From Lichenibacterium ramalinae (GTDB lineage: Bacteria > Pseudomonadota > Alphaproteobacteria > Rhizobiales > Beijerinckiaceae), in NCBI RefSeq assembly GCF_004137085.1, contig NZ_QYBC01000007.1, forward strand, positions 1 to 64,000: a DNA stretch of 64,000 nucleotides, written 5' to 3'. This document shows, piece by piece, positions 62,474 to 64,000 of the stretch. Position numbers and translations under genes: made by a program. The notes under the pieces were generated by a model. It was not told the DNA's origin and made no database searches. It was given only the letters and a program-made list of their open reading frames with translations. Position 1 is the stretch's first letter. Each line of letters begins with the position of its first letter.

Positions 62474-64000
62474 TCGTCGTCCGCCCGGATGCAGCGCGCG
62501 TGGCGGTCCGGCCCCACCGGGCGGAGCGCGATGTCGCCCGACGTGCAGGCCGGCAGCGCCCGGTCGCAGCGGGGCGCGAAGGCGCAGCCGGTCGGCAGGG
62601 CGTCGGTCGAGGGCGGCAGGCCCGGGATCGGCGCCACGCGGCCGGTGCGGCTGCCGAGCGCCGGAACGCAGGCGAGCAGGCGTCGGGTGTAGGGGTGGCG
62701 CGGGTGGCGCAGCACCTCCGCCACCGGGCCGCTTTCGACGACGCGGCCCCCGTACATGACGTGGACGCGGTCGCAGAGCGACGCGATCACGCCGAAGTCA
62801 TGGCTGATGAACAGCAGCGCCGAGCCGCGCTCGCGCCGGAGGTCGTTCAGCAGCCTCAGGACCTTGGCCTGGGTGGTGACGTCCAGCGCCGTCGTGGGTT
62901 CGTCGGCGATGATGATCTCCGGATCGTCGGCCAGCGCCATGGCGATGCCGACGCGCTGGCGCTGGCCGCCCGACATCTCGTGCGGGTAGCGCCGCGCCGT
63001 TTCGGCGGGTTCGGGGATCATCACGGCGTCGAGCAGCGACACCGCCCGGGCCATCGCGGCACGCCGGCCGAGGCCGGCATGGCGGCGCACGACCTCGGCC
63101 ACCTGCTCGCCGACGGGGATCAGGGGGTTCAGGCTCGTCCCCGGGTCCTGGAACACGCAGGCGATGCGGCCGCCGCGCACGTCCTGCAGGCGGCGCAGCG
63201 GCACCTCGGCCAGGTCCTCTCCGTGGTGCAGGATCTCGCCGCCGACGATGCGGCCCGGCGGCGACGCCACGAGGCCGAGGACGGACAGCGCCGTCACGGT
63301 CTTGCCCGAGCCGGACTCGCCGACGATGCCGACGGCCTCGCCGCGCGCCACCGCGATGTCGACGCCGCCCACCGCCGCATAGACGGAGCGACCGACGCGG
63401 AACTCCGTGCGCAGGCCCCGGAGGGCGAGCGGCAGGCGGGCGAGGGCGAGCGGCGCCGGCAAGCCGCGGCGCCGCTCCTCGCCGGAGGCGGCATCGGTGC
63501 GGGCCCGGCTGCGGGCCGTCCCGCCCGCCTTCAGCTTGGGGTCGAGCGCGTCGCGCAGCCCGTCGCCCAGCAGGTTGATGGCGATGGCGAGGAGCAGGAT
63601 CACCAGGCCCGGGATCGTGGCGACGTGGGGCGCCACCTGCAGCAGGTTGCGGCCCTCGCCCAGCATGCCGCCGAGGTCGGCCTGGGGCGGCTGGGCGCCG
63701 AGGCCGAGGAAGCTCAGGCCCGCGGTTTCGAGGATCATCCAGCCGACCGTGGTCGACACGCCGATGACGATGCCCGGCATGACGTTGGGCAGGAGTTCGC
63801 CGAAGACGATGCGCAGGTCGGACAAGCCGCAGAGCCGCGCCGCCGCCATGAAGTCGGCCCGCACCACGGACAGCGCGGCACCGCGCACGCCGCGGGCGAA
63901 GAACGGCACGTTGACCACGATGATGGCCATCATGGCATTGAACAGGCCTGGGCCGAGAGCCGCCACGATGGCGAGGGCGAGCAGCAGGTAGGGGAAGGCC
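62470..64000 (-). CDS. Fused dipeptide-type permease (DppC) and ATPase (DppD), partial
   Basis: One frame of at least 510 residues encodes the C-terminal part of a DppC-type permease ([58 protein letters not shown]). After a charged linker comes a complete ATPase with Walker A GESGSGKT, signature MSGGQRQR, Walker [13 protein letters not shown] and the Cys-rich end [14 protein letters not shown]. The 5' end lies beyond the window; the frame is open to base 64000 ([15 protein letters not shown]). Such permease-ATPase fusions are known but uncommon. Confidence 0.9.
   Translation of the reverse strand, partial: AFPYLLLALAIVAALGPGLFNAMMAIIVVNVPFFARGVRGAALSVVRADFMAAARLCGLSDLRIVFGELLPNVMPGIVIGVSTTVGWMILETAGLSFLGLGAQPPQADLGGMLGEGRNLLQVAPHVATIPGLVILLLAIAINLLGDGLRDALDPKLKAGGTARSRARTDAASGEERRRGLPAPLALARLPLALRGLRTEFRVGRSVYAAVGGVDIAVARGEAVGIVGESGSGKTVTALSVLGLVASPPGRIVGGEILHHGEDLAEVPLRRLQDVRGGRIACVFQDPGTSLNPLIPVGEQVAEVVRRHAGLGRRAAMARAVSLLDAVMIPEPAETARRYPHEMSGGQRQRVGIAMALADDPEIIIADEPTTALDVTTQAKVLRLLNDLRRERGSALLFISHDFGVIASLCDRVHVMYGGRVVESGPVAEVLRHPRHPYTRRLLACVPALGSRTGRVAPIPGLPPSTDALPTGCAFAPRCDRALPACTSGDIALRPVGPDRHARCIRADDE

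Overview
This is GC-rich chromosomal DNA from an alphaproteobacterium, probably Hyphomicrobiales and Methylobacteriaceae/Beijerinckiaceae-like. The evidence is the pqqABCDE operon, a quinoprotein alcohol dehydrogenase with accessory cytochromes and ABC genes, a fused-subunit urease, many dipeptide-type ABC systems and the codon use. No rRNA, tRNA or CRISPR array was seen. The genus is inferred from gene content, not from a marker gene.

Layout. 1-210: the edge of an IS481-like element abutting a palindromic repeat, whose second copy lies at 52.4 kb. 0.5-13.9 kb: PQQ biosynthesis (pqqA-E, minus strand) and a periplasmic quinoprotein respiratory module. It holds an aldose/sorbosone-type dehydrogenase, two c-type cytochrome genes, a methanol/ethanol-type dehydrogenase carrying the extra Asp expected of lanthanide enzymes, and a Ped-like ABC set with a beta-propeller protein and an ankyrin protein. 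14.3-15.0 kb: an IS3-family transposase remnant.

15.2-28.3 kb: a long minus-strand run that reads as one transcription unit. It starts with a dipeptide-type ABC importer (binding protein, two permeases, two ATPases), continues with an acetamidase gene that has lost its middle and a divergent asparaginase-fold protein, and ends with a complete urease set (ureE-F-AB-C-G-D). 28.6-37.3 kb, mostly plus strand: an AtzG-like small protein, four amidase-signature enzymes, an isochorismatase-type hydrolase, a MarR regulator and an AmiC-like amide-binding protein without a signal peptide. Together these look like a system that imports an amide or ureido compound and strips it to ammonia; the substrate is not evident.

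37.6-47.8 kb: a sugar or sugar-alcohol catabolic locus. It has an RbsABC-type importer, an SDR, a dead triosephosphate-isomerase-like gene, a split transketolase, an FGGY kinase, a SorC-family regulator and a second SDR. Three TGAAT/ATTCA palindromes sit at its promoters and are likely SorC operators. 48.0-50.4 kb: an MHYT-PAS-GGDEF-EAL protein. 50.8-52.0 kb: a trypsin-like protease with a tandem repeat.

52.5-57.7 kb: a visibly less GC-rich accessory island. It has an AraC regulator and a tight five-gene cluster: a prephenate dehydratase-fold protein (interrupted by one stop), DUF2000, an SUMF1-fold protein without the formylglycine-generating cysteines, a sulfite-oxidase-type molybdopterin protein and a LysE exporter. 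I recognise no described pathway with this set, and it is the best candidate here for an unknown system. It ends next to a decapitated amino-acid ABC ATPase. 58.5-64.0 kb: a Gfo/Idh/MocA oxidoreductase, a DAO-type FAD oxidoreductase, a variant peptide deformylase and the start of another dipeptide ABC system with a permease-ATPase fusion that runs off the right edge.
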